Assembly (NCBI GenBank): GCA_030065095.1
Contig: JASJDP010000005.1
Coordinates: forward strand, 62,001 to 126,000
DNA: 64,000 nucleotides
Reading direction: 5' to 3'
Source: Rhodobacter sp.
Lineage (GTDB): Bacteria > Pseudomonadota > Alphaproteobacteria > Rhodobacterales > Rhodobacteraceae
Each line of letters starts with the position of its first letter. Within the stretch, counting starts at the first letter, position 1. This document shows positions 18,862 to 27,135 of the stretch, piece by piece. The position numbers were made by a program, and so were the translations under genes. The notes below the pieces were generated by a model. It did not search any database, had not been told where the DNA came from, and worked only from the letters and a program-made list of their open reading frames with translations.

Positions 18862-20049
18862 TCACACCACGCCGTCGCGGTGGAACGCCTCGATATCGTC
18901 TCTACCATAGCCCAAATCAATCAAAACCGCCTTGGTATCCGTACCCAGCTCCGGCGGGCCCTTGGCAACGGTCAATGGCCCGCCGTCCATCTGAACCCCG
19001 GTGCGCAGAACCTCGACCCGCCGCCCGCCATCCAGCGTGTATTCCGCGATCTGGTCCCGCTGCCGGAACTGCGGATGGTCCAGCGCCTCGCGCACGCTCA
19101 ACACACGTCCCGCCGGAACCCCCAGCGCATTCAGCTCCGCCTCCCACAATGCTGCGGGCCGTGTCCGCAGCACCGCGTCGATTGCGGCATTCAGCGCCTC
19201 GCGATGTGCCTTGCGGTCCGCCCGTGTCCGGAATCGCGGATCGTCCAGCATCTCCTCCAGCCCCAGATGACGCGCCAACACCTCCCACTGCTCCTGCTTG
19301 TTCGCCGCGATATTCAGCGGCCCGTCCGCGCATTGGTAGGCCGCCGACGGGGCCGAGGTCAGGTTTTCGTTGCCGGCCGGCACAGGGTCGATGCCGCCCA
19401 CCAGCAGGTTCGATACCGCCCAGCCCATCGTCGCCAGCAGCGAATCGAGCATCGAGACGTCGATGAACGTGCCACGCTCCCTGGCGTTCAACGCCGCGCA
19501 GACCGCCATCGCCGCCGTCAGCCCGCCCACGGTATCGGCAACCGGCCAGCCCGCGCGCAAGGGCGCGCTGTCTGCGTCCCCGGTGATCGCCATCACCCCC
19601 GCCATGCCCTGGATAATCTGGTCGTAGGCCGGACGGTCCCGCAGCGGCCCGTCCTGTCCGAATCCCGAAATCGCGCAGTAGATCAGCCGGGGGTTCACGC
19701 TCTTCAGCACCTCGAATCCCAACCCCAGGCGGTCCATCACGCCGGGCCGGAAATTCTCCACCAGGACATCCGCCCTTTCGACAAGCCGCTTCAGCACGAC
19801 CTTCCCGGTATCGGTCTTGAGGTTCAGCGTCACCGACCGCTTGCCCGGATTCGGCGCCAGAAACGATATCCCCATCCCACGGTCGGACAGCGCTTCGTCC
19901 ATGCCCAGCTGCCGCGCCAGATCCCCGCGGCCCGGCGCCTCGATCTTGATCACCTCGGCGCCCAGATGCGCCAGCTGGTGGCAGCAGAACGGCCCCGCCA
20001 GCACATTCGTCAGATCCAGCACCCGTATCCCGGCCAGCGGCCCTGTCAT
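18862..20049 (-). CDS. CaiB/BaiF-type (class III) CoA-transferase
   Basis: 395 residues from the ATG complementary to 20047-20049. The class III signature is clear: GIRVLDLTNVLAGPFCCHQL at the N-terminus with the downstream GAEVIKIEAPGRGD. It transfers CoA between carboxylic acids. It is upstream of tctC on the same strand with a 224-bp gap, so its product may activate the acid imported by TctCBA. It is divergent from asd; the roughly 95 bp between the two must hold both promoters. Confidence 0.9.
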   Translation of the reverse strand: MTGPLAGIRVLDLTNVLAGPFCCHQLAHLGAEVIKIEAPGRGDLARQLGMDEALSDRGMGISFLAPNPGKRSVTLNLKTDTGKVVLKRLVERADVLVENFRPGVMDRLGLGFEVLKSVNPRLIYCAISGFGQDGPLRDRPAYDQIIQGMAGVMAITGDADSAPLRAGWPVADTVGGLTAAMAVCAALNARERGTFIDVSMLDSLLATMGWAVSNLLVGGIDPVPAGNENLTSAPSAAYQCADGPLNIAANKQEQWEVLARHLGLEEMLDDPRFRTRADRKAHREALNAAIDAVLRTRPAALWEAELNALGVPAGRVLSVREALDHPQFRQRDQIAEYTLDGGRRVEVLRTGVQMDGGPLTVAKGPPELGTDTKAVLIDLGYGRDDIEAFHRDGVV

Positions 20050-20144
20050 TCGAAACCTCCCGACGCCGCGCTGCGGCAAGAATCCTCTTCCCCAAATCCC
20101 ACCCATAAGCTATCAGGCCCGGACCGCAAAAGGAGACCCTTGAG

Positions 20145-21173
20145 ATGGGCTACAGAGTCGCCGTTGTCGGCGCCACGGGCAATGTGGGCCGCGAAATGCT
20201 GAACATCCTGGCCGAGCGCCAGTTTCCCGTCGACCAGATCGCCGCGCTTGCGTCGCGAAAGTCGCTCGGCACCGAATGCAGCTTTGGCGACAAGACGCTC
20301 AAGACCAAGGACCTCGACACCTTTGATTTCACCGGCTGGGACATCGCGCTTTTCGCCATCGGGTCCGAGGCGACCAAGACATACGCGCCCCGGGCCGCCA
20401 AGGCGGGCTGCATCGTCATCGACAACTCGTCGCTCTACCGTTATGATCCGGACGTGCCGCTGATCGTGCCCGAGGTGAATGCCGACGCGATCCACGGTTT
20501 CCGCAACAAGAATATCATCGCCAATCCCAACTGCTCGACCGCGCAGATGGTCGTGGCGCTGAAGCCGCTGCACGACCGCGCCACGATCAAGCGCGTCGTC
20601 GTCTCGACCTACCAGTCGGTCTCGGGCGCGGGCAAGGAAGGCATGGACGAGCTTTGGGACCAGACCAAGGGCATGTATGTCCCGGGTCAAGAAAAAGAGC
20701 CGTCGAAGTTCCAAAAGCAGATCGCGTTCAACGTGATCCCGCATATCGACAGTTTCATGGAGGACGGCTCGACCAAGGAAGAATGGAAAATGGTTGCCGA
20801 GACCAAGAAGATCGTCGATCCGTCGATCAAGGTCACTGCCACCTGCGTCCGTGTCCCGGTCTTTGTCGGCCACTCCGAGGCGGTCAATATCGAGTTCGAG
20901 GATTTTCTGGATGAAGACGAGGCGCGCGACATCCTCCGCACCGCGCCGGGTATTCTCGTGGTCGATAAGCGCGAAGACGGCGGCTATGTCACCCCCGCCG
21001 AATGCGTCGGCGACTACGCAACCTTCGTCAGCCGCATCCGTCAGGACGGGACGGTCGAAAACGGGCTCAACCTCTGGGTCGTCAGCGACAACCTGCGCAA
21101 GGGTGCGGCCCTGAACGCCGTCCAGATCGCCGAAGTCCTTGGCAACAAGGTCCTGCAGAAGGCCGACGCCTGA
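20145..21173 (+). CDS. asd: Aspartate-semialdehyde dehydrogenase
   Basis: The 342-residue protein has the N-terminal nucleotide-binding motif VAVVGATGNVGREMLNILAE, the catalytic cysteine in NPNCSTAQMVVAL near residue 130 and the usual length. It makes aspartate semialdehyde for lysine, threonine, methionine and diaminopimelate. AAAGGAGA precedes the start. It is a single-gene unit followed by a strong hairpin. Confidence 0.96.
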   Translation: MGYRVAVVGATGNVGREMLNILAERQFPVDQIAALASRKSLGTECSFGDKTLKTKDLDTFDFTGWDIALFAIGSEATKTYAPRAAKAGCIVIDNSSLYRYDPDVPLIVPEVNADAIHGFRNKNIIANPNCSTAQMVVALKPLHDRATIKRVVVSTYQSVSGAGKEGMDELWDQTKGMYVPGQEKEPSKFQKQIAFNVIPHIDSFMEDGSTKEEWKMVAETKKIVDPSIKVTATCVRVPVFVGHSEAVNIEFEDFLDEDEARDILRTAPGILVVDKREDGGYVTPAECVGDYATFVSRIRQDGTVENGLNLWVVSDNLRKGAALNAVQIAEVLGNKVLQKADA

Positions 21174-21180
21174 ATTCCCC

Positions 21181-21208
21181 GGCAGACCGGATTTTCCACC
21201 GGTCTGCC
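21181..21208 (+). terminator. Hairpin terminator after asd
   Basis: GGCAGACCGG and CCGGTCTGCC form a perfect 10-bp stem around an 8-nt loop, 7 bp after the asd stop. No T-run follows, but the stem is strong and placed as expected for a terminator. Confidence 0.6.
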
Positions 21209-21259
21209 CTCCTGCCTGGCCCTCCGCGCCCAGCGACCGGCTCTGGCGGGTTTCTGCCC

Positions 21260-21347
21260 AACTTATGGTATAAACTGATTAAGGCCGCTTTACTTTTGCG
21301 GTATCCTGATTAATTCCCTAAATGATTTCTTTTGGGCAGATAGGGCG
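21260..21347 (+). promoter_or_regulatory. AT-rich promoter region of sbtA with a direct repeat
   Basis: This stretch is markedly AT-rich compared with its surroundings. It carries the 8-bp direct repeat CTGATTAA twice, at about 21275 and 21305, some 30 bp apart. A spacing of about three helical turns fits cooperative binding by a LysR-type activator. No such regulator gene is in the window, so the assignment is tentative. Confidence 0.35.
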
Positions 21348-22325
21348 ATGGAAGACATTCTGGCATTGGCGATCGACAACCTCGTATCGCCGATTATCCT
21401 TAGCTTTGTCCTGGGCCTCTTTGCTGCGATCGCCCGGTCGGATCTGTCGATGCCCGAGGCGATCGCCAAGGGCATCTCGATCTATCTGATGTTCGCCATC
21501 GGGTTCAAAGGCGGTGTCAGTGTCGGCGACCACGGCATCGGATCGACGCTGGGCCCGTCGCTCGTGGCCGGCGTGTTCCTGGCCTTCGCCCTGCCGCTTA
21601 TCGCCTACGGGCTGATGCGCGTCATGACCCGGCTGTCCCCGACCGATGCCGCCGCGACCGCCGGGCACTACGGATCCGTTTCGATCGTCACCTTCGTTGC
21701 CGCCGCCTCGGTGCTCGAAGCCAATGGCGTGGCGGCCGAGGGGTTCATGATCGCCATAGCCGCCGCGATGGAGGCGCCCGCGATCATTTCGGCGCTGTGG
21801 TTGGCGGCGCGCGTGACCAAGCAGACCCGCGTCGACACGACCCTGTTGCGCGACATGCTGCTGAACGGCTCGATCGTTCTGCTTATCGGCGCCTTTCTGA
21901 TCGGACTCTCGACCGGCCAGGATGGCCTGGACGAGATCGGCGCCCTGATCGGCGCCCCGTTCAAAGGCGTGCTCTGCCTGTTTCTGCTCGACATGGGCCT
22001 GATCGCGGGGCGCGGCCTGCGGTCGGGCAAGGGCGCGCTCGGCCCCGGCGCCGTCGGGTTCGGCATGGTGATGCCGATGACCAGCGCAGCCGTCGCTCTT
22101 GCCACCGCGATGATCATCGGGCTCAGCCCTGGCGGCACCGCGCTATTGATGACAATGGCGGCCTCGGCTTCCTATATCGCTGTTCCTGCGGCGATGCGGG
22201 TGGCCCTGCCGCAGGCCAACCCCTCGGTCTCGCTGACGCTCGCGCTCGGAGTGACCTTCCCCTTTAACCTGATCTTCGGCATTCCGCTCTACATCGCCGC
22301 GGCGGCCTGGATGACGGGAGGCTAG
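21348..22325 (+). CDS. sbtA: SbtA-type sodium-dependent bicarbonate transporter
   Basis: The 325-residue hydrophobic protein has two inverted halves of about five helices each. Family-like segments include LGLFAAIARSDLSMPEAIAK near the N-terminus, YLMFAIGFKGGVSV, and TDAAATAGHYGSVSIVTFVA in the middle. The length and pattern fit the SbtA (DUF897) family that imports bicarbonate with sodium in cyanobacteria and several proteobacteria. The next gene, 3 bp downstream, is a PII-like protein of SbtB size. Confidence 0.9.
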   Translation: MEDILALAIDNLVSPIILSFVLGLFAAIARSDLSMPEAIAKGISIYLMFAIGFKGGVSVGDHGIGSTLGPSLVAGVFLAFALPLIAYGLMRVMTRLSPTDAAATAGHYGSVSIVTFVAAASVLEANGVAAEGFMIAIAAAMEAPAIISALWLAARVTKQTRVDTTLLRDMLLNGSIVLLIGAFLIGLSTGQDGLDEIGALIGAPFKGVLCLFLLDMGLIAGRGLRSGKGALGPGAVGFGMVMPMTSAAVALATAMIIGLSPGGTALLMTMAASASYIAVPAAMRVALPQANPSVSLTLALGVTFPFNLIFGIPLYIAAAAWMTGG

Positions 22326-22328
22326 CCC

Positions 22329-22640
22329 ATGCAGACCCAATCCGCCAAACGCGTCGAGGTCATTATCGAGGCCCCCATGGAACGGCGGCTGCGCAATGCG
22401 CTCGAAGAGGCTGGCGTGACGGGCTACACGATCCTCCCGGTCCAGGGCGGCTCGGGCCGGTCGGGCCCCTGGTCGGGCGAGGGGCAGGTCAGCCGCGCGG
22501 GAGGCATGGTGGCGGTGATCTGCATCATCCGGCCGGAACGGCTGGACCGCCTGATCGAGACCGCGTTTGCCGTGGTCGAACGCCATATCGGCGTGGTCTC
22601 GGTGGCCGACTGCGAAGTCCTGAGTGCCGAGCGGTTCTGA
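22329..22640 (+). CDS. sbtB: PII-like regulator SbtB
   Basis: The 103-residue product has a PII-type ferredoxin-like fold: RVEVIIEAPMERRLRNALEE, then GVTGYTILPVQGGSGRSGPW in the T-loop position and a final strand HIGVVSVADCEVL. SbtB proteins bind adenyl nucleotides and gate SbtA. The gene starts 3 bp after the sbtA stop, so the two are co-translated. Confidence 0.85.
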   Translation: MQTQSAKRVEVIIEAPMERRLRNALEEAGVTGYTILPVQGGSGRSGPWSGEGQVSRAGGMVAVICIIRPERLDRLIETAFAVVERHIGVVSVADCEVLSAERF

Positions 22641-22857
22641 GCGGGACCGTATTCGGCACGATATAGGCTGCAGCGGACCTTGCCGCGAAGATCCTGCACG
22701 GCCCGTTGCCCCGGCCAGCCGCAACCGGCGGGCGGGATTCATCTCACCCAACCCGTTACCGACCTGCCGCGGGCCCGCAGGATGGGTTTCCACCCCATCT
22801 CGCTGCGCATTCACCCTTGTCCGGCCCGCCGACCGGGCTCGCGTCTCCCGCGCCGCC

Positions 22858-23508
22858 TCACACCGCCTCGAAGCGGTCCTCGTCGGCCAGATATTCCTCC
22901 AGCGCCCCGGTGCCCATGTCGTTCCACAGCCCGTGCAGTGTCAACTCCTCGGCCTCCACCGCGGCCTTTACGAAGGGGAAGGTCATCAGGTTGTCCAGCG
23001 ACACCAGCACCGCCTGCTTCTCCAGCGCCCGCAGCCGCGCCTCCGGGTCCTCGATCTCCCGTATCCGCTCGTATCCCGGGCGCAGCAGATCCATCCAGCG
23101 ACCAACGAAACTCGTCGTCTCCAATAGCTCCGGTGCCTTGCCCGAGCACATGTCCTCGCACCCCTTCACGCCGCCGCAATTCGAATGCCCCACGATCACG
23201 ATATGCGCCACCTTCAGCGCCGTGACCGCGTATTCGACCGCCGCCGAGGTCCCGTGATGGTCGCCGTCCGGCTCGTAGGGCGGCACCAGGTTGGCGATAT
23301 TGCGGTGGATGAAGAACTCGCCCTGGTCCGCCCCGAAGATCGAGGTGACGTGGACCCGGCTGTCGCAGCACGAAATCACCATCGCGCGCGGATGCTGCCC
23401 CTCTTCCGCCAGCCGCCGGAACCAGGCCTTGTTCCCGGCATACTCGGTGGCGTGCCATCCGTGGTAGCGTTTCACGAGGTAGTTCGGCAGTGGTTTGGCG
23501 TTGCGCAT
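22858..23508 (-). CDS. Beta-class carbonic anhydrase
   Basis: 216 residues from the ATG complementary to 23506-23508; GAGGGA lies 9 nt upstream, and a TTG six codons earlier is less likely. Zinc ligands of the beta class are visible as CCDSRV (Cys, Asp/Arg dyad) and HSNCGGV (His-x2-Cys). It interconverts CO2 and bicarbonate in the cytoplasm. It converges on sbtAB from the opposite strand, so the two units are neighbours in function but separately transcribed. The 217 bp between them hold no gene I can see. Confidence 0.95.
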   Translation of the reverse strand: MRNAKPLPNYLVKRYHGWHATEYAGNKAWFRRLAEEGQHPRAMVISCCDSRVHVTSIFGADQGEFFIHRNIANLVPPYEPDGDHHGTSAAVEYAVTALKVAHIVIVGHSNCGGVKGCEDMCSGKAPELLETTSFVGRWMDLLRPGYERIREIEDPEARLRALEKQAVLVSLDNLMTFPFVKAAVEAEELTLHGLWNDMGTGALEEYLADEDRFEAV

Positions 23509-23651
23509 GGCGGTCGGTTCCCTCAATTCGCGCCGTGTCTACGCGGCATTTTCGCGAATTTCGAGGCATTTTGCCGGGCCGGGTCAACCATTTGTTTGCG
23601 GCGCAGGTCCAGAGTGCCCGCCGGGGACGTTTGAAACGGGGTGAGCAGGGA

Positions 23652-24029
23652 ATGCAGGTAACGCGTCTGCGCCACCACGAGGCGGTGCGCCTGAACGCCG
23701 ACCGGATGACGGCGATCTGCCGGGATCAGGGGACCGACGCCGGCGAGGTCGCAATCTGCAAGGCGATGGAAGACATCGCTGTGATGCTCGCCCAGGCCGA
23801 CGCGGCCTGGCGGCGGGGCGAGCGCACGCATCTGCGGCGCCACGCGACATCGGTGACCGTGGCCGCCGCCGAGCTTGGCATGCCCGATCTGGTGCGCGTC
23901 GCCCAGGACATCTGCGGAATTTGCTGCCGCTACGACGATGCCGCGCTGGCAGCGGTCGTCGCCCGCCTGGGACGGCTGGGGGAGGGGTCCCTGCTGGCCG
24001 TTTTGGAGGCGGAGCCGCAATTCGAGTGA
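23652..24029 (+). CDS. Conserved hypothetical protein, helical
   Basis: The 125-residue product starts at an ATG preceded by GGGGTGAGCAGGGA. It appears all-helical, with no signal peptide or membrane segment. Notable parts are LRRHATSVTVAAAELGMPDL and a Cys pair in QDICGICCRYDD. The His within a helical bundle recalls histidine phosphotransfer folds, but I see no decisive motif. It is 66 bp upstream of the aminopeptidase gene and may be co-transcribed with it. Confidence 0.6.
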   Translation: MQVTRLRHHEAVRLNADRMTAICRDQGTDAGEVAICKAMEDIAVMLAQADAAWRRGERTHLRRHATSVTVAAAELGMPDLVRVAQDICGICCRYDDAALAAVVARLGRLGEGSLLAVLEAEPQFE

Positions 24030-24095
24030 CCAAGACTTGCGGGCGCTGCCGAAGCAGGTAGGGTCGGCTGCACGATCACCCACTTCAGAGATGCC

Positions 24096-25481
24096 ATGAG
24101 CCTAACCTTCGCGTCCCCGCAGACACCGCACCTGCCGGTCTATCTGGTGTCGAAGGATGCCTATCCGAACTGGCTGGCGACCCAGTCCGACCGCGTCAAG
24201 GCCTGGCTCGAGGGCACGGGGTATTCCGCCGGTCTGGGCGCAGTGCGCCTGATCCCCTCGGAAAGCGGCGCACCAGAGGGAGCCGTCGCCGGGTATGGAT
24301 CGAAGGCCGAGCGCGCCCGCACCCGGTTTGCCATGGGGCGTGTCCAGGCAGCGCTGCCGGAGGGCACCTACCGGCTGGTCTCGGACCTTGCCGGCGCGGA
24401 AATCGACGAGGCCGCGCTGGGTTGGTTGCTGCAGCGATACCGCTTCGATCGTTACCGGGCAGGGAAAGGCGCCGGCGCCGAACTGATCGCCCCGGAAAAC
24501 GTCGATTCTTCCCGGTTGGAGGCGATCGCGTCGAGCGAGGCGCTGACCCGCGATCTGATCAACACGCCGGCGGCGGATATGGGGTCGGGAGCACTCGAAG
24601 AGGTGGCGCGCGGTCTGGCGTCCGAATTCGGTGCTGGATTCGAATCGCGGGCGGGCGATGCGCTTGTGGATCAGAATTTCCCGATGATCCACGCGGTTGG
24701 CCGGGCGGCGGCGGAAGAACCGCGGCTGCTCGAGCTTTGTTGGGGATCGGTTGGACCGCGGCTGACCCTGGTTGGCAAGGGTGTGTGTTTCGACACCGGC
24801 GGACTGAACCTGAAGCCGGCGGCCTCCATGGGATTGATGAAGAAGGACATGGGTGGCGCCGCGACCGTGCTCGGGCTGGCCCGGATGATCATGGCGCTGG
24901 ACCTGCCGCTTCGATTGCGCGTGCTTGTCCCGGCGGTGGAGAATGCGATCGACGGGCGGTCGTTCCGCCCGCAGGACATCCTGACCTCTCGCAAGGGGCT
25001 GACGGTCGAGATCAACAACACCGATGCCGAAGGGCGGCTGGTTCTGGCCGACGCCCTGGCCTTTGCCGACGAAGAACCACCGGACCTGCTGATTTCGATG
25101 GCGACCCTGACCGGAGCGGCCCGGGTTGCCGTGGGGCCAGACCTGGCGCCCTTTTATGCCACGGACGATGCCGTCGCCGATGCGATTTCCGCAGGCGGGA
25201 ACCATGCGGCCGATCCGGTCTGGCGGCTGCCGTTTCACACCCCCTATGAAGAGATGATCGAACCCGGAATCGCCGATCTCGACAACGCGCCGAAAGGCGG
25301 GTTTGCAGGTTCGATCACGGCGGCGCTTTTCCTGCGCCGTTTCGTGACAGAGACGTCCCGCTATGCGCATTTCGACATCTATGGCTGGCAGCCAAAGGCG
25401 GCACCCGGACGGCCGAAGGGCGGCGTCGGGCAAGGCGCGCGGGCCGTTCTGCAGGCTTTGCCACGGCTCCTCGGACTGTGA
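24096..25481 (+). CDS. M17 leucyl aminopeptidase family protein
   Basis: The 461-residue protein has the two-domain M17 layout, with the catalytic domain in the second half. Metal-binding and catalytic motifs are LVGKGVCFDTGGLNLKP, the Lys/Asp region MKKDMGGAATVLG and the signature NTDAEGRLVLADAL near residue 310. It removes N-terminal residues from peptides in the cytoplasm with two metal ions. Its stop overlaps the start of the next gene (TGATG). Confidence 0.93.
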   Translation: MSLTFASPQTPHLPVYLVSKDAYPNWLATQSDRVKAWLEGTGYSAGLGAVRLIPSESGAPEGAVAGYGSKAERARTRFAMGRVQAALPEGTYRLVSDLAGAEIDEAALGWLLQRYRFDRYRAGKGAGAELIAPENVDSSRLEAIASSEALTRDLINTPAADMGSGALEEVARGLASEFGAGFESRAGDALVDQNFPMIHAVGRAAAEEPRLLELCWGSVGPRLTLVGKGVCFDTGGLNLKPAASMGLMKKDMGGAATVLGLARMIMALDLPLRLRVLVPAVENAIDGRSFRPQDILTSRKGLTVEINNTDAEGRLVLADALAFADEEPPDLLISMATLTGAARVAVGPDLAPFYATDDAVADAISAGGNHAADPVWRLPFHTPYEEMIEPGIADLDNAPKGGFAGSITAALFLRRFVTETSRYAHFDIYGWQPKAAPGRPKGGVGQGARAVLQALPRLLGL

Positions 25482-26302
25482 TGGATCGCCGTCTGATCCC
25501 TGCCAACGAGCATGTCGCCGCAGACTTCCTGCGGGGACAGGTCGAGGCCCCCGCTTTTTCAAAGGGCGAGCCGCGCCGGATTGGCGTTCCGTTCGCCGAC
25601 CTTTGCCGGTCGCCGGCGGGGGCGCGGGACCGGCAACTGCTGCTTGGCGATGCGGTCACGGTTTACGAGTTTCGGGATCGGTGGGCCTTTGTCCGAGCGG
25701 ACAAGGACGGGTATGTCGGCTATCTGCCGGAAAATACCCTGGGGGCCTGGGAGGCGCCGACGCACTGGGTGGCAGTGCCCGGTTCGCACGCATACGCCTC
25801 TGCGGATTTCAAAGCGACCGACAGGGTTTCACTGGTTTTCGGTTGCTCCGTCCGGATCGTTGGAGAGACCAAGAAGTTTCGCGAGACGGCAGACGGGCTG
25901 CATATCCCCAAGCCGCACCTCTGGCCGATCGGCAAGCGCTTTGCCGATCCGGCCACTGTGGCCCAGTTGCATTTCGGTGTGCCCTATCTTTGGGGCGGCA
26001 ACACCACGCGCGGCATCGATTGTTCCGGCCTTGTGCAGGCGGCGTGCCTGGCATGCGGCATCGAGTGCCCCAGCGACAGCGATCTGCAGGAGGCCCTGGG
26101 TACCGCGCTGCCGCCGGACGCAGACCTGCAGCGTGGCGATCTGCTGTTCTGGCAGGGACATGTGGCGATCTGCATCGACGGCGACACCCTGATCCACGCC
26201 AATGTCCATCATATGGCGGTCGCCTACGAGCCGATCGAACAGGCGATCAGGCGGATCGAGGCGCAGGGGGACGGGCCGGTGACGGCGCGCAGGCGGCTTT
26301 AG
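25481..26302 (+). CDS. NlpC/P60-family cysteine peptidase with SH3-like N-terminal domain
   Basis: 273 residues from the ATG overlapping the aminopeptidase stop. Residues about 40-85 form a bacterial SH3 segment (GDAVTVYEFRDRWAFVRADK). The NlpC/P60 catalytic domain follows, with the nucleophile in RGIDCSGLVQAAC and the histidine in FWQGHVAICIDGDTLIHAN. Such enzymes cleave peptidoglycan stem peptides. No signal peptide is visible, so a recycling role alongside the coupled aminopeptidase is plausible. Confidence 0.9.
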   Translation: MDRRLIPANEHVAADFLRGQVEAPAFSKGEPRRIGVPFADLCRSPAGARDRQLLLGDAVTVYEFRDRWAFVRADKDGYVGYLPENTLGAWEAPTHWVAVPGSHAYASADFKATDRVSLVFGCSVRIVGETKKFRETADGLHIPKPHLWPIGKRFADPATVAQLHFGVPYLWGGNTTRGIDCSGLVQAACLACGIECPSDSDLQEALGTALPPDADLQRGDLLFWQGHVAICIDGDTLIHANVHHMAVAYEPIEQAIRRIEAQGDGPVTARRRL

Positions 26303-26323
26303 CCGGACACTTTCCGGCAAGCG

Positions 26324-26671
26324 TCAGTCGATTGCACGGATCAGCTTGCGCTCCAGCACGCGCAGGACGGTTTTCAGGTCGTGCCCGCGTTTCAGGATCT
26401 GACCGTCCATCCCGATGACAGAAAAAAGCCCCTGGCGATGTCTGAGCCGGGGGCGCTTTTCAATCCGGTACAGCGGCCGTTCCGCCGTGCGGCGGTAGAC
26501 CGAGAAAACGGCGGCCTCGCGCAGGTGAGAGATCCCGTAATCGCGCCACTCGCCCGCGGCGACCATCCGGCCGTAGAGGCCGAGGATCACCCCCAGCTCT
26601 CGTCGGTCGAATGTCACCTGTTCCGGAGCACGCTGCGACTTGGGGAATGGCGTCGGCGTCACGATGTTCAT
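26324..26671 (-). CDS. DUF2794 protein
   Basis: The 115-residue product contains VTFDRRELGVILGLYGRMVA and EWRDYGISHLREAAVFSVYR, the conserved core of DUF2794, which is restricted to alphaproteobacteria. Function is unknown. It converges with the NlpC/P60 gene, with only 21 bp between the stops. Confidence 0.85.
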   Translation of the reverse strand: MNIVTPTPFPKSQRAPEQVTFDRRELGVILGLYGRMVAAGEWRDYGISHLREAAVFSVYRRTAERPLYRIEKRPRLRHRQGLFSVIGMDGQILKRGHDLKTVLRVLERKLIRAID

Positions 26672-26794
26672 GGGCGCAGCTTGGCGTTATCGCAGGGCGA
26701 AATCAAGCGCTGCCCTGATTTTGCCTGGAAATGACCTTCGCAATGATCCATCCGTTCCCAGTTCCCGCCCGGTTTGCGGGCGAAGACTGTCCTT

Positions 26795-26903
26795 GTAGCG
26801 CGCAAGAGCTATACCCCGGTGCGGCGGTGTCATAGCCCCCACCCAGTCCGCCGCACCGGGACAGCCTTGCGCGCTTCAAACCCGCCTCGTCAGGGCGGGT
26901 TTT
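26795..26903 (+). ncRNA. sRNA-like hairpin unit 1 with C-rich loop and terminator
   Basis: A perfect 13-bp stem (26815-26827 with 26848-26860) carries a 20-nt loop containing CATAGCCCCCACCCAGT. An outer helix pairs GCGCGCAAG (about 26798-26806) with CTTGCGCGC (about 26866-26874). A terminator hairpin follows (ACCCGCC ... GGCGGGT, about 26880-26900) with a T-rich tail. There is no sensible reading frame through it. The C-rich loop could pair with Shine-Dalgarno sequences, as in anti-SD sRNAs known from rhizobia and Rhodobacter. I cannot name the family. Confidence 0.65.
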
Positions 26904-27019
26904 ATGTTTCTGGCGCAGCGATTGTGCCGATTTGTGACCGCCGCCGTTTCGCCCCAGAATGACCCGCAATCGGTCCGTTGGCTTTCATGTCCGCGCCGCG
27001 ATCACCTGCGAATACGCGT

Positions 27020-27131
27020 TCCATAGCGAGTACGAGTGTTCCCCGGTGGCCCGGTATCATAGCCCCCACCCAGTCCGGGCCACCGGGATCGTCTTGCTGA
27101 AGGCCCGCCGCGTCTGGCGGGCTTTTCTTTT
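27020..27131 (+). ncRNA. sRNA-like hairpin unit 2, paralogue of unit 1
   Basis: This unit has the same architecture as unit 1. A 13-bp stem (27042-27054 with 27075-27087) presents a 20-nt loop that matches unit 1 in 19 of 20 positions, while the stem sequence has changed in a compensatory way. A terminator (GCCCGCC-GCGTCT-GGCGGGC with a long T-run) ends at about 27131, just before the convergent imuB stop. Conserved loop plus covarying stem argues for a functional RNA rather than a chance repeat. Confidence 0.65.
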
Positions 27132-27135
27132 TCGG

